Shown piece by piece: positions 8,513 to 19,940 of a stretch of DNA of 64,000 nucleotides. The notes under the pieces were generated by a model that worked only from the letters and a program-made list of their open reading frames with translations, had not been told where the DNA came from and ran no database searches. Made by a program: the position numbers and the translations under genes. The first letter of the stretch is position 1, and every line of letters begins with the position of its first letter. Source of the DNA: Scytonematopsis contorta HA4267-MV1 (lineage in GTDB: Bacteria > Cyanobacteriota > Cyanobacteriia > Cyanobacteriales > Nostocaceae); contig JAHHIC010000066.1 in the NCBI GenBank assembly GCA_019359035.1, positions 62,001 to 126,000 on the forward strand. The letters are read 5' to 3'.

Positions 8513-9322
8513 ATGAGAAAACAAGGCATAATTTATTTTTTGATAAGCTGCTCTCTAGTAATAATATTTAGCCACTCCCAAGTTAAAGCGGCTGATTTTA
8601 CACCAGAAATATCTAACCCACAAATATCTAACCCACAAATATCTAACCCACAAACACCCGACTTACAACTCCCAGATTTACAACTTCCAAACTTAGAAAA
8701 TCCAGACTTACAATTACCAAAGCCAGAAACTCCAAACCTACAAATCCCCGACCAACAGCAATGTGCAGGATTACCAACAAGTTTTAACCACTATCCATAT
8801 CAAGAAGCATCAAGCAGTCAATTAGTACTAATAGGAAACAAGCAAAAACTCCATATGCAAGCAGCACAAGCCTTCGGAGAAATGCAAAAAGCAGCGAGAA
8901 GTTCAGGAGTTATCTTAAAACCAGTTTCAGGATTTCGCTCTAGAAGTCAGCAACAATATTTATTTTATGGCGTCGCTAAACAACGAAAGCAAACTTTAGC
9001 ACAAAGAGCAAAAGTAAGCGCTCCCCCTGGTCATAGCCAACATCACACAGGATACGCAATAGATATTAATTCGTTGAAGCAATCATTCGCTAAGACAAAA
9101 GAATTTGCTTGGCTACAAAGGAATGCAGAAACATATGGTTTCCAAATGTCATTTCCGCCAAATAATCCTCAAGGAATTATGTATGAACCTTGGCATTGGG
9201 CATGGCATGGTAGTGAAGAAGCAAAAACAGCTCTACACTCAGCTTGTAAAGACGCGATTAATAGCGTCTCTACTATTAACAAAACGGGGTGGCCGACAAA
9301 TCAGCTACCCCGTCACCAATAA
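8513..9322 (+). CDS. M15 family D-alanyl-D-alanine carboxypeptidase (VanY-like), exported
   Basis: 269 residues. Signal peptide or membrane anchor at 1-26 (IIYFLISCSLVIIFS), then a low-complexity linker of repeated NPQIS and DLQLP units (about 32-82), then a VanY/M15B domain (about 90-245). The zinc site is intact: S175-x-H177-xx-G180-x-A182-x-D184, then E225-P-W-H228. It should trim the terminal D-Ala of peptidoglycan stem peptides in the periplasm. ATG at 8513. Bases 9246-9273 inside the gene are a copy of the dispersed 28-bp palindrome and encode CKDAINSVST near the C-terminus. A decayed partial copy lies at 7219-7413. Confidence 0.88.
   Translation: MRKQGIIYFLISCSLVIIFSHSQVKAADFTPEISNPQISNPQISNPQTPDLQLPDLQLPNLENPDLQLPKPETPNLQIPDQQQCAGLPTSFNHYPYQEASSSQLVLIGNKQKLHMQAAQAFGEMQKAARSSGVILKPVSGFRSRSQQQYLFYGVAKQRKQTLAQRAKVSAPPGHSQHHTGYAIDINSLKQSFAKTKEFAWLQRNAETYGFQMSFPPNNPQGIMYEPWHWAWHGSEEAKTALHSACKDAINSVSTINKTGWPTNQLPRHQ
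9246..9273. repeat. 28-bp palindrome copy inside the M15 coding sequence
   Basis: The near-palindrome GTAAAGACGCGATT / AATAGCGTCTCTAC is the same family as the intergenic copies at 27484, 33213 and 40336. It is in frame and adds about ten residues after the zinc domain. Confidence 0.8.
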
Positions 9323-9334
9323 ATTTGTTTTTTA

Positions 9335-9727
9335 TCAATTGGACATTAAACCAGCAATTTGAATTGGTTTAGTGGTATCTCTGATATTTGTATTAATTGC
9401 CTGAACAATAGGTATGTTATTGATTGGGTCTTCTTGGGTTGAGTTGGACTCAACTTGTTCATAAGTTCCATGTTCGTTGATTGCAAGCCTATCGCACGGA
9501 ATTGTATCCGAAATAATAGCGCTTGCCATCATACCCGTGTGAATCTCCATTAGAGATTCTCTCGGAGCCTCGAAAACTAGTCTTTGACCAGGGAAAACCA
9601 CCCGTTCAAAATACCAATTAGGAACATTGGAGATGCGAGCCACCTGTATTTTGCTCGTGGCATTTACGTAGCAGCAGAGAATCTTGCCAGATTGCTCAGG
9701 TGGTAGAGAGTCTAAAATTTGAGCCAT
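9335..9727 (-). CDS. DUF1830 domain protein
   Basis: 130 residues from the ATG at 9727 (MAQILDSLPPEQSGKILCCY). The block 'KILCCYVNATSKIQVARI' with 'NWYFERVVFPGQRLVFEA' and 'CDRLAI' is the DUF1830 domain, a small cyanobacteria-wide family without known function. The last ~45 residues are a polar tail. A TTG start at 9754 would add WRPAPPAV; I prefer the ATG because the family typically begins at this point. Convergent with the M15 gene, 12 bases apart. Confidence 0.8.
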   Translation of the reverse strand: MAQILDSLPPEQSGKILCCYVNATSKIQVARISNVPNWYFERVVFPGQRLVFEAPRESLMEIHTGMMASAIISDTIPCDRLAINEHGTYEQVESNSTQEDPINNIPIVQAINTNIRDTTKPIQIAGLMSN

Positions 9728-10172
9728 AACTGCCGGAGGAGCTGGACGCCACAATTTTACATTACACTCGCCAAGCTAACATCGCCTGATCCCCACTTGC
9801 TGTAACTGCGACTACCAAGTTGAGATATTTTCCCATATTTCTATCTAAAGTAATGTTTTCATTATGACAATTTCGTAATATTTCATGCTGATTTTGCAAT
9901 TTGTTTTGCATGGACACAATCCTTACTGTCCCCTGCTTGTTCTCTAAAAACTTTGACAACTATCTTAGATTAAGAAAAGGTAAAGTTTAATCGATAATAC
10001 TTAGCCTTGAACATGAATACAGGCTTGAGTTTTGACTATATTTAGCGAATAACCCTTTTAAACTGATATTCTCAGCAAAATCGGTGTTATTGTTAAGATA
10101 TATAGAGTTTTCTTCATAAAGCATTATATAACGAAAAGTTAAAGGGAAGAAGTCTGAGGGAAGGAAGAATTT
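9728..10172. other. Intergenic region upstream of the radical SAM gene
   Basis: No supported gene. A 65-codon minus-strand frame (9762-9959) is open but has no family signature. The part near 10080-10170 is AT-rich and ends in purine-rich GGGAAGAAG and GAGGGAAGGAAG stretches before the ATG at 10173, so it probably holds the promoter and ribosome site of that gene. Confidence 0.4.
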
Positions 10173-11750
10173 ATGAAAATGGAAAGTAAAATCCTTTACG
10201 TTCGTCTCCCATGTAACCCAATTTTTCCGATTGGGGTTGTTTACCTGTCAGACCACGTACACAAGCAATTTCCCGACATCGAGCAAAAAATATTTGACTT
10301 AGGGACTGTACCACCTTTAGATTACGCATCCGCCCTAGATAACTGTATTGACGAATTTAAACCGACATTAATAGTTTTTTCTTGGCGGGATATTCAAATT
10401 TACGCTCCAGTGGGTGGACGTGGTGGGAACCCTTTACAAAATGCTTTTGAATTTTACTACGCGAAAAATCCCTTAATTAAACTACGCGGAGGATTAGGTG
10501 GTTTAAAAATATTCATCGCTTACTACGTGGAATTATGGCGCAACATAGGATTAATCAAACGAGGTTTGTACCGCGCTCGTCGCTATAATTCTAATGCCCG
10601 TGTGGTGGTTGGTGGTGGTGCTGTTAGCGTATTTTACGAACAACTGGGCAAAAGTTTACCTCAGGGAACAATTGTTTCCATAGGCGAAGGCGAAACCCTG
10701 CTAGAAAAATTGTTAAGTGGCAAAGATATTAGTGATGAACGCTGCTATGTAGCGGGAGAAAGTAAACCACGTCAACGTTTGATTCACGAACAGCCCACAC
10801 CACTGGAAAAAGCTGCTTGTGACTACGACTATATAGAGAGCATTTGGCCGGAATTTAATTATTACATCGAAGAGGGAGACTTTTACATCGGTGTCCAAAC
10901 TAAGCGCGGTTGTCCCCATAACTGTTGTTATTGTGTTTACACCGTAGTAGAAGGGAAACAAGTACGTATTAACCCCTCCGATGAAGTCGTTGCGGAAATG
11001 CGACAACTATATAATAGAGGGATTAGAAAATTCTGGTTTACCGACGCCCAATTTATTCCAGCGCGAAAATTTATTGATGATGCGGTGGAATTGCTACAAA
11101 AAATAGTTGATTCTGGAATGACGGATATCAACTGGGCAGCATATATCCGTGCAGATAATTTGACCCCAGAGTTATGCGACTTGATGGCAAAAACAGGGAT
11201 GAATTATTTTGAAATCGGTATTACCAGTGGTTCCCAGGAGCTAGTGCGGAAAATGCGGATGGGTTATAACCTGCGTAATGTGTTGCAAAACTGCCGTGAT
11301 TTAAAAGCTGCTGGTTTCAATGACTTAGTTTCCGTCAATTATTCCTTTAACGTGATTGACGAAACCTTTGACACAATTCGTCAAACCATCGCTTACCACC
11401 GCGAACTAGAACGTATTTTTGGTGCAGATAAAGTTGAACCAGCAATTTTCTTTATTGGATTGCAACCCCATACTCACTTAGAAGAATACGCCTTCAAAGA
11501 AAATATCCTCAAACCAGGGTATAATCCCATGAGCTTGATGCCTTGGACAGCTAAAAAATTACTGTGGAATCCCGAACCTTTAGGCTCCTTCTTTGGTGAA
11601 GTTTGCTTGCAAGCTTGGCAACGAAATCCCAACGATTTTGGCCGAGAAGTAATGAAAATTTTGGAAGAAAAGCTGGGTTGTGCGGAATTAGAAGAAGCGC
11701 TTTCTGCTCCGATTGAAGACAAGAAAAAACAACTCGTGGCTGCGGGATAA
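10173..11750 (+). CDS. B12-binding-type radical SAM protein, resembling the photosystem II high-light acclimation family
   Basis: 525 residues. An N-terminal Rossmann-like, cobalamin-binding-type region (about 5-200, no clear DxHxxG) precedes a radical SAM domain. The 4Fe-4S motif is RGCPHNCCYC with C247, C251 and C254 (CxxxCxxC). Downstream strands read 'FWFTDAQFIPA', 'NWAAYIRADNL' and 'YFEIGITSGSQEL'. The whole resembles a cyanobacterial family annotated as photosystem II high-light acclimation radical SAM protein; I recall that name from general knowledge and cannot check it here. Substrate unknown. GGAAGGAAG precedes the ATG. It is monocistronic and is followed 4 bases later by an inverted-repeat element. 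Confidence 0.8.
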   Translation: MKMESKILYVRLPCNPIFPIGVVYLSDHVHKQFPDIEQKIFDLGTVPPLDYASALDNCIDEFKPTLIVFSWRDIQIYAPVGGRGGNPLQNAFEFYYAKNPLIKLRGGLGGLKIFIAYYVELWRNIGLIKRGLYRARRYNSNARVVVGGGAVSVFYEQLGKSLPQGTIVSIGEGETLLEKLLSGKDISDERCYVAGESKPRQRLIHEQPTPLEKAACDYDYIESIWPEFNYYIEEGDFYIGVQTKRGCPHNCCYCVYTVVEGKQVRINPSDEVVAEMRQLYNRGIRKFWFTDAQFIPARKFIDDAVELLQKIVDSGMTDINWAAYIRADNLTPELCDLMAKTGMNYFEIGITSGSQELVRKMRMGYNLRNVLQNCRDLKAAGFNDLVSVNYSFNVIDETFDTIRQTIAYHRELERIFGADKVEPAIFFIGLQPHTHLEEYAFKENILKPGYNPMSLMPWTAKKLLWNPEPLGSFFGEVCLQAWQRNPNDFGREVMKILEEKLGCAELEEALSAPIEDKKKQLVAAG

Positions 11751-11754
11751 AAGA

Positions 11755-13773
<2,019 letters not shown>

Positions 13774-14040
13774 ATGATTAAGCACTATATTCTCAGTTTA
13801 AATCCCACTGCGAAGCATGAATGGGATAAATATATTGTACGCGACCCCCTAACTGCAAAACGTCCAGATATAGCTAAATTAATTGCGGAAGTTGTGGGAG
13901 CGGATGATGGCAATTATTTGGTCAGCGTAAATATTGAAGTTAAGGTTTTAGAGCAAGCTAGGGAAGCTCAAGTGGAGCAACTTTCGCTACCGTTACCAGA
14001 ATTTAACACTGAGAAATCACAATTGCGGGAAGCTGCGTAG
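13774..14040 (+). CDS. Small conserved-looking protein, unknown function
   Basis: 88 residues. The ATG at 13774 is preceded by AAGGTGAG at a good distance, so I prefer it to the TTG at 13732. The protein is soluble: MIKHYILSLNPTAKHEWDKY, then AKLIAEVVGADDGNYLVSVN and a helical, Gln/Glu-rich end. I do not recognise a family. It is monocistronic and convergent with the next glycosyltransferase gene. Confidence 0.6.
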   Translation: MIKHYILSLNPTAKHEWDKYIVRDPLTAKRPDIAKLIAEVVGADDGNYLVSVNIEVKVLEQAREAQVEQLSLPLPEFNTEKSQLREAA

Positions 14041-14050
14041 CATAATAAAC

Positions 14051-14134
14051 GAACCGCCAAGAGTCCAAGTTAGCCAAGATAAGAAAGAGTGTGTAATTTT
14101 ATTAATCTTGGCGTTCTTGGCTTCTTGGCGGTTT
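14051..14134. terminator. Long inverted repeat between convergent genes
   Basis: The arms 14051-14080 (GAACCGCCAAGAGTCC...) and 14105-14134 (...CTTCTTGGCGGTTT) pair over about 30 bp with a few mismatches around an AT-rich loop. Lying between two converging 3' ends, it probably stops transcription from both sides. Confidence 0.6.
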
Positions 14135-14143
14135 GCGATTAAA

Positions 14144-15274
14144 TCATTTAAGAAGATGGTAAATTTGCTGATTAATAACACTCACATCAAAGCGCTGACT
14201 AGCACTAACTCTTGCATTCTTAGCTAAAGCATGACAATTTTCTGGTTGTAAAAAACAAGAATTAATTACTTCTGCTAACTCTTGGGGTTCAGATGGAGTC
14301 ACTAAAAAACCATTAACATCTGGTTCAACTAACTCCATCGCACCACCAGCTTTCGTAGCCACAACAGGTGTTCCGCAAAGCATAGCTTCAACAATGACTC
14401 GACCAAAAGGCTCTGCTGCGGTAGAAGTATGAGCAACCAAATTACATGCTGTCATTAATTGAGGAATATCCGAGCGAAAACCTAAAAATTTAACCCGTTT
14501 TTCTAATTTAAGATTCGCAACTTGTTCATGTAAACTTTTAACATAATTTTGTTCTCCAAATAACGCATCACCAACTAGAATCGCTGTCACATTTTCCGGA
14601 GTATTAGCTAATGCTTCAATTAATATATGTTGTCCCTTCCAAGGAGCAAGACGGCTAAAATGTCCAACAACAAATTGACCATCTAATTCCAGATTTTCTC
14701 TAATTTTTTCTACTTCAGATTCCGGAACTTGATATGCTTGGGAATCAAAGCCGTTGTAAACAACTTCTGTTATTTCAGCCTTTCCTCCAGCCTCGATAAA
14801 AGCAACTTGACTAGCTTGAGAATTTGCAATTACTAATGATGCAAATCTATTGGCTAAAGTAACAGCTATCCGACGGTTCGTTTTACTAAAATGCTCTGGA
14901 GAGAGAATATCATGCAAATGATACACTAAAGGACGACGTGCTAAAAAACTTGCAAGAGCACCAACGACTAAGGCTTTTTGCGTGTTAGCGTAGATAAAAT
15001 CATAGTCACGGGCAATTTTAGTGACTTTAGAAATCAAAGGAATTAGTTGACCTAAACTTCCTAAACCCTGAGCTAAAGAGCTTTCTTTACGAACTTGAAT
15101 TGCTTGTGTTGTCAGGATTTGTACGGGAATTTGATTTTGTTCCAGTAAATTTTTAAAAGCTCCGTCTGCAAATAATCCTACCAAACAGGAATCGCGATAG
15201 GGTTTAGCGATATCTATTAAACAGAGTTCCGCACCACCCGGTTTACCACTTTGGTCTAAAAAAAGAATTTTCAT
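14144..15274 (-). CDS. GT4 family glycosyltransferase
   Basis: 376 residues, GT-B fold. The N-domain opens with 'MKILFLDQSGKPGGAEL', with the glycine-rich acceptor loop. The C-domain has 'VVGHFSRLAPWKGQHILIEAL' and the nucleotide-sugar-binding E-x7-E in 'EPFGRVIVEAMLCGTPVVAT'. A retaining transferase moving a sugar from a nucleotide donor at the cytoplasmic face; donor and acceptor unknown. It is followed by another GT4 gene upstream on the same strand (127-base gap with 7-mer repeats), suggesting a two-gene unit. Confidence 0.88.
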   Translation of the reverse strand: MKILFLDQSGKPGGAELCLIDIAKPYRDSCLVGLFADGAFKNLLEQNQIPVQILTTQAIQVRKESSLAQGLGSLGQLIPLISKVTKIARDYDFIYANTQKALVVGALASFLARRPLVYHLHDILSPEHFSKTNRRIAVTLANRFASLVIANSQASQVAFIEAGGKAEITEVVYNGFDSQAYQVPESEVEKIRENLELDGQFVVGHFSRLAPWKGQHILIEALANTPENVTAILVGDALFGEQNYVKSLHEQVANLKLEKRVKFLGFRSDIPQLMTACNLVAHTSTAAEPFGRVIVEAMLCGTPVVATKAGGAMELVEPDVNGFLVTPSEPQELAEVINSCFLQPENCHALAKNARVSASQRFDVSVINQQIYHLLK

Positions 15275-15349
15275 TTATGCTTTCAGGAATTGATGTTTTA
15301 AGTGCCAAAAGCGAGGAAGATGTCGCAATTACTTAAATTGCCCAATTGC

Positions 15350-15412
15350 AAAATTAATTGCGAATTGCGGATTGCGGATTGCGAATTGTTTTTCCCACTC
15401 CCTACTCCCCAA
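15350..15412. repeat. TTGCGAA/TTGCGGA and ACTCCCC 7-mer arrays
   Basis: Short heptanucleotide arrays between two glycosyltransferase genes: attgcgaattgcggattgcgg followed by cactccctactcccc. The second one touches the 3' end of the gene at 15402. Confidence 0.75.
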
Positions 15413-16574
15413 GCAAAACTTGTCGCACTTGTTGAGCTATTTTATCCCAGTCGTAATTTTGCGTAGCGTACTGACGACATTCATCACTTGAAGGTACGGC
15501 TATTTGTTGTGAAAACGCTTGTTCTATTTTCTCCGCAATAGCTGTGGCTGTAGTGGAAGAAGTAAGTAAATCGGGAGAAAAGGGTTCTAAAATTTCTGGC
15601 ATCCCACCAATGGGGGTACATATAATAGGAGTTCCACAAGCAAGAGACTCGACAACTGCTAATCCAAATCCTTCAAACGATTGAGTGGGCATAACAGAGA
15701 AGTCCGCAGCTTGATAAGCTATGGGTAATAGTTCATCTGGTAAAAAACCTAAGAATTTTACGTGGTTACTCAGCTCTAATTCTTCTGCTTGTTGCTTTAA
15801 TGCTGCTTCCAGTGGTCCGCGTCCCGCAATTGCCAGCATTATATCAGGAATGCGTGGTTTAATTTTTGCTATAGCTGTGAGTAATTTATCTAGTCCAACT
15901 CTATTAACTAAACGTCGTGATGTGAAAAGTGTCGGACGCTCCAAAGACCAGTTGAGCTTGCTTCTCGCGTCTTGTTTTGTAATAGCTGGTTTAAACCAAT
16001 CAATATCAACCCCACCAGGAATTATATGAATTTTTTCCCAAGGAACTTGATACTCTTCATGTAAGATTTTTCCGAATGCTTTACTCAGAACTATGAAGCG
16101 TTGGCATCTATTATAAACTTTTTTTTCTATGAATGTTTTTTTCAGATAAGCGACGAAGCTACTGATTCCCTCGGACTGACTTTCCGAAGCCCAAGGGCCA
16201 TGAAAATTGAAGGTTATTGGTACGTCTTTTGGTAAAATATCTAATATGGGTAAACTGTATAACGCAAAATGTAAATTAATTGCATCTAGTTTTTCTACTC
16301 TGGTTTTTTGAAACTTTTTCTTAATAGCCGGCAATCTGTTCCAAATTCGGCTATCTGGTTCTGCTAAGTTCGTTAATTTTATGGGTAAATCTGTTGCCGA
16401 GTCTGGTAATCCCACTCCACATAATTCTACTTTGTCTTTGTGATTAAGTGCTAATCTTTGGGTCAGTTCATATACGTATCGTTCTAAACCTCCGGGTGTT
16501 TTGGGAAACCAGCCTATTCCTAAACAAAGGATAGATTTTGAATCTGAAGTATAATTTGTTTGTTCGTTGTTCAC
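15402..16574 (-). CDS. GT4 family glycosyltransferase
   Basis: 390 residues, GT-B fold. After a 14-residue polar start come 'ILCLGIGWFPKTPGGLERYV' (acceptor domain) and, in the donor domain, 'TLFTSRRLVNRVGLDKLL' and 'FEGFGLAVVESLACGTPIIC' with the two Glu of the E-x7-E motif. Likely a mannosyl- or glucosyltransferase of extracellular polysaccharide synthesis; specificity not readable. The C-terminal LLGE lies at the edge of a CTCCCC repeat. Confidence 0.88.
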   Translation of the reverse strand: MNNEQTNYTSDSKSILCLGIGWFPKTPGGLERYVYELTQRLALNHKDKVELCGVGLPDSATDLPIKLTNLAEPDSRIWNRLPAIKKKFQKTRVEKLDAINLHFALYSLPILDILPKDVPITFNFHGPWASESQSEGISSFVAYLKKTFIEKKVYNRCQRFIVLSKAFGKILHEEYQVPWEKIHIIPGGVDIDWFKPAITKQDARSKLNWSLERPTLFTSRRLVNRVGLDKLLTAIAKIKPRIPDIMLAIAGRGPLEAALKQQAEELELSNHVKFLGFLPDELLPIAYQAADFSVMPTQSFEGFGLAVVESLACGTPIICTPIGGMPEILEPFSPDLLTSSTTATAIAEKIEQAFSQQIAVPSSDECRQYATQNYDWDKIAQQVRQVLLGE

Positions 16575-17543
16575 TCATTTTCCTCCTTGACTAGCTGAAT
16601 ATTAACGCAAACTAGTATAGTAATTAACATTTTTGAGTTTTTCAATACTATAGAGACAATAAATGATTTTAATTTGCCTTCTTAAGATACTTAAAATTAA
16701 TTGAAAATATGGGTAACTTCTAATAAAGTTTCTGTAAATAGAATTTTGTTGATAGAAGTACCTATAAAATTATAAATAATTAGCTTCCAATATATGATAT
16801 TTTTTATAATTAGATAATATTACTATCTTCATGTAAGAAATTATACAATTTATTCTGGTGTCTTAGTACCTCAATACTATTGCAATAACATAAATCATTG
16901 AGATTATATTTATTAAGCTTAACCATAAATTAACCATACGACATTTTAATTTAGATTCAGAACATTAACTTAACCTTTACTATTTAAGGCTTAATTCAAT
17001 CTTTTTACTATCAGTTGTGCTTTTAAACTACAGTTAATATTTGATTTAGTCATAGAGTTTTTACTATAATAATCATAAGATTATGACTGTAAAAATATAT
17101 ACATGAGGCTTTACAATCAATTCAGAAAGTAATACTTTGAACTCAATGATTATAGAAAAAGCAATTGTTAGTGTGAAGTAGCAGCCTTTATTGGTAAGTT
17201 TAAATAGGTAGTGACTAGCAAATTATTTTATATAAAATATAAAATAATTTACGTTTTTCTTTTGTGCATTTAGCTTTTAATAGCAGTTTAAATATTTTTC
17301 ACAAAAAAGAATTAGCAGCAACATTCACTATTAATGAAATTTATTTAAAAGCATAAAAATAGCTTTTTAAAATGATTTTTGCTTAATTATAAGACTGTGG
17401 TAAAGTAGGATAACTATTTTTATTTAATTTACTTTGAGCTATTTTCTTTAATAAAAAGAAAGGTATTTTCTCAGGTATATACCTGGGTCTATATCGAGGT
17501 CTTTAACTTAATCAGCCACGTGTAATTTTTTTAAGTAAAACAA
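16575..17543. other. 969-bp AT-rich divergent intergenic region
   Basis: It separates two glycosyltransferase genes pointing away from each other. It is strongly AT-rich, with several A/T runs. I see no coding frame, repeat family or RNA gene in it. It must hold promoters for both directions. Confidence 0.5.
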
Positions 17544-18650
17544 ATGAAAATTTTACATATCACTAATGATGTCCAAGAAATAGGAAACGGTATCATCAAC
17601 GTAGCTGTCGATTTAGCTTGTTTGCAAGCAAAAGATGGTCATGATGTGGCTTTCGCTTCTGCTGGTGGAGAGTATGAGGTATTACTTGCTGGCTATGGGG
17701 TGAAGCACTTCCATCTGAATCAGAAAAGAACACCGTTGAATATTCTGAAAGCAGCAGTCGATTACCGACTGATATTGCAAAAATTTCAGCCAGATATTGT
17801 TCATGTACATATGATGACTGGAGCGGTGCTAGCTTTAAGTCTCAGATTTGGTAATGAATATTCGGTTGTTTCGACACTACACAACGAATTTCAACGTAGT
17901 TCCATAATTATGGGTTTAGCTGACCGAGTAATAGCAGTTAGCCAAGCAGTCGCAAATTCCATCTCTAAGTGGGGAATCTCAACGGAGAAAATACGAGTAG
18001 TACCTAATGGAGTGTTGGATAGTCCTCGTAATTGCCACAAAAAAGATTGGACAGCTGAAAATCTTAAACATCCATCAATTGTTACTGTGTCGGGAATGTA
18101 TCGACGTAAGGGTGTTGGAGAACTTATTGAAGCTTTTGCAGCTATTGCGGGAGATTTCCCGGATGCTCATTTATATTTAGTTGGGGATGGACCAGAACTG
18201 GAATCTTTACAGGAGCAAGCTAGTTTGACGGCTTTTGCTGAACGAATTCATTTTGAAGGTTTTCAGCGAGAACCTCAAAAGTATTTACTATCTACGGATA
18301 TATTTGTTATGGCTTCTTATAGTGAGTCTTTTGGTTTAGCCATTGCGGAAGCGCGAACAGTTGGAGATAGTGCGATAATTGCTTCTAATGTTGGTGGTAT
18401 CCCAGAAACTTTAAATGGTGGTCAAGCAGGTATCCTTGTGCCACCCAAAAATAGTCAAGTTTTGGCTATAACTATGAAAGAGTTGTTGAATAATCCTGAA
18501 AAACTACAATGGTGGAAAAAGCAAGCGTCTAGCAATTTAGAATGGCTCAGTCTTCATCGTGTTCACCGAGATACAATCAGGGTTTACCGTGAGTTTGCTT
18601 GTTCTTCTGCTAGGGATGAAGCTGTACCTAAATTTGCGAGTATGGAATAA
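17544..18650 (+). CDS. GT4 family glycosyltransferase
   Basis: 368 residues, GT-B fold. The start 'MKILHITNDVQEIGNGIINV' has the acceptor-site glycine region. 'IVTVSGMYRRKGVGELIEAF' and 'SYSESFGLAIAEARTVGDSAI' carry the donor-binding motifs. First gene of a plus-strand set with the propeller proteins at 18711 and 19941; gaps of 60 and 285 bases make joint transcription of the first two likely. Confidence 0.87.
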   Translation: MKILHITNDVQEIGNGIINVAVDLACLQAKDGHDVAFASAGGEYEVLLAGYGVKHFHLNQKRTPLNILKAAVDYRLILQKFQPDIVHVHMMTGAVLALSLRFGNEYSVVSTLHNEFQRSSIIMGLADRVIAVSQAVANSISKWGISTEKIRVVPNGVLDSPRNCHKKDWTAENLKHPSIVTVSGMYRRKGVGELIEAFAAIAGDFPDAHLYLVGDGPELESLQEQASLTAFAERIHFEGFQREPQKYLLSTDIFVMASYSESFGLAIAEARTVGDSAIIASNVGGIPETLNGGQAGILVPPKNSQVLAITMKELLNNPEKLQWWKKQASSNLEWLSLHRVHRDTIRVYREFACSSARDEAVPKFASME

Positions 18651-18710
18651 TGTTACTTTGTATTCAATAAATACTTTAAATTTATCTAGGATGTAATCTA
18701 AATTACCAGT

Positions 18711-19655
18711 ATGTTGCTGAAGAAAACTATTAAAGGGCTGCGCTACGCAATAGTCAATACTTTACCAGCACCTTTGGCGAATAAATTACCTTTTGGTGGC
18801 TTAACAAAAAAATCAAGATGGTCGATTGGTATTTATGTTGGTGATTCACTTTATGGATTAGCTACACCTACAAGTATAAAAAACCCTATATTGAGTCGTC
18901 GAGATATATCTGATGTACCAACGGAGTTTGTTGCTGACCCCTTTATGCTTAGGGTTGGGCAAAGTTGGTATATGTTTTTTGAATTGTTAAATCAAAAGAC
19001 AGGTCGAGGTGAAATTGCTGTAGCCACAAGTGAGGATGCTATTGATTGGAAATATGAACAAATTATATTAGCGGAACCATTTCATTTATCTTATCCATAC
19101 GTTTTTGAATGGATGAATGAGTATTATATGATTCCAGAGACATATCAGGCTAATGCAATTAGGTTGTACAAAGCATCTAATTTTCCCACGCAGTGGGATT
19201 TTGTTGGTAATATCATCAGCGATGGGTTGTTTATTGATTCATCTATTTTTCGTTATCAGGACAAATGGTGGTTATTTACAGACTCTAGTCTTGATAATAA
19301 ATCTGAAACTCTCCGACTTTTTTATGCTGATGAATTATTGGGCACTTGGGAAGAACACCCGAAAAGTCCTATTATCAGCGGAAATCCCGAAATTGCTCGA
19401 CCGGGGGGTAGAGTTTTAGTGATGGATGATAAAATTATTCGCTTTACTCAAGGTTGTGTGCCTGATTATGGTACGAATGTGAAAGCATTTGAAATTACCG
19501 AATTAACGACTACAACTTATAAAGAACAAAATTTAGAAAAAAATTTAGTATTACAACCAACAGGTAGCGGTTGGAATGGTGCGGGAATGCATAATATTGA
19601 CGCTCATTTAATGCCAAACGGAAAGTGGATTGCTTGTGTTGACGGTAGAGGTTGA
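18711..19655 (+). CDS. Five-bladed beta-propeller protein, GINT1-N / GH43-like
   Basis: 314 residues. The blade pattern is clear: 'VADPFMLRVGQSWYMFFEL', 'GEIAVATSEDAIDWKYE', 'YPYVFEWMNEYYMIPET', 'IDSSIFRYQDKWWLFT' and 'HNIDAHLMPNGKWIACVDG'. This matches the glycoside-hydrolase-43-like propeller found fused to or beside glycosyltransferases (the glucosamine inositolphosphorylceramide transferase N-terminal domain family). No signal peptide, so cytoplasmic. It could act as a sugar-binding or transfer partner of the GT4 enzyme encoded 60 bases upstream; activity unproven. Confidence 0.75.
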   Translation: MLLKKTIKGLRYAIVNTLPAPLANKLPFGGLTKKSRWSIGIYVGDSLYGLATPTSIKNPILSRRDISDVPTEFVADPFMLRVGQSWYMFFELLNQKTGRGEIAVATSEDAIDWKYEQIILAEPFHLSYPYVFEWMNEYYMIPETYQANAIRLYKASNFPTQWDFVGNIISDGLFIDSSIFRYQDKWWLFTDSSLDNKSETLRLFYADELLGTWEEHPKSPIISGNPEIARPGGRVLVMDDKIIRFTQGCVPDYGTNVKAFEITELTTTTYKEQNLEKNLVLQPTGSGWNGAGMHNIDAHLMPNGKWIACVDGRG

Positions 19656-19879
19656 GAATTAGATTCAATCCCACCAGTCAACAGTAAACAGTCAACAAAT
19701 CACTTAACAACCTGCATTCTTTTAATTAACATTACTGTTATTATCATTTGCATTTGTAATATACTTAGACCCAATTTAAAATTTGGACAATTTTTAATAA
19801 AGTTTATGTAAACGGCATATCGTAGGCAGAACTAGACATAAGATTAGAAATAAATTATGCGCTGTCTACACCATTGTTC

Positions 19880-19907
19880 TTAGAGACGTGACATGTCGCG
19901 TCTCTAA
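19880..19907. repeat. 28-bp palindrome copy (diverged)
   Basis: TTAGAGACGTGACA / TGTCGCGTCTCTAA, a variant of the GTAGAGACGCGATT family, lies about 30 bases before the start of the gene at 19941. Confidence 0.75.
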
Positions 19908-19940
19908 TATATGGTATTATTTATAACAAGATAATCTAGC

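Noticed and set aside
9762-9959. 65-codon minus-strand frame next to the DUF1830 gene
   Set aside because: No ribosome site, no recognised motif and ordinary composition; a real small protein cannot be excluded but is not supported.
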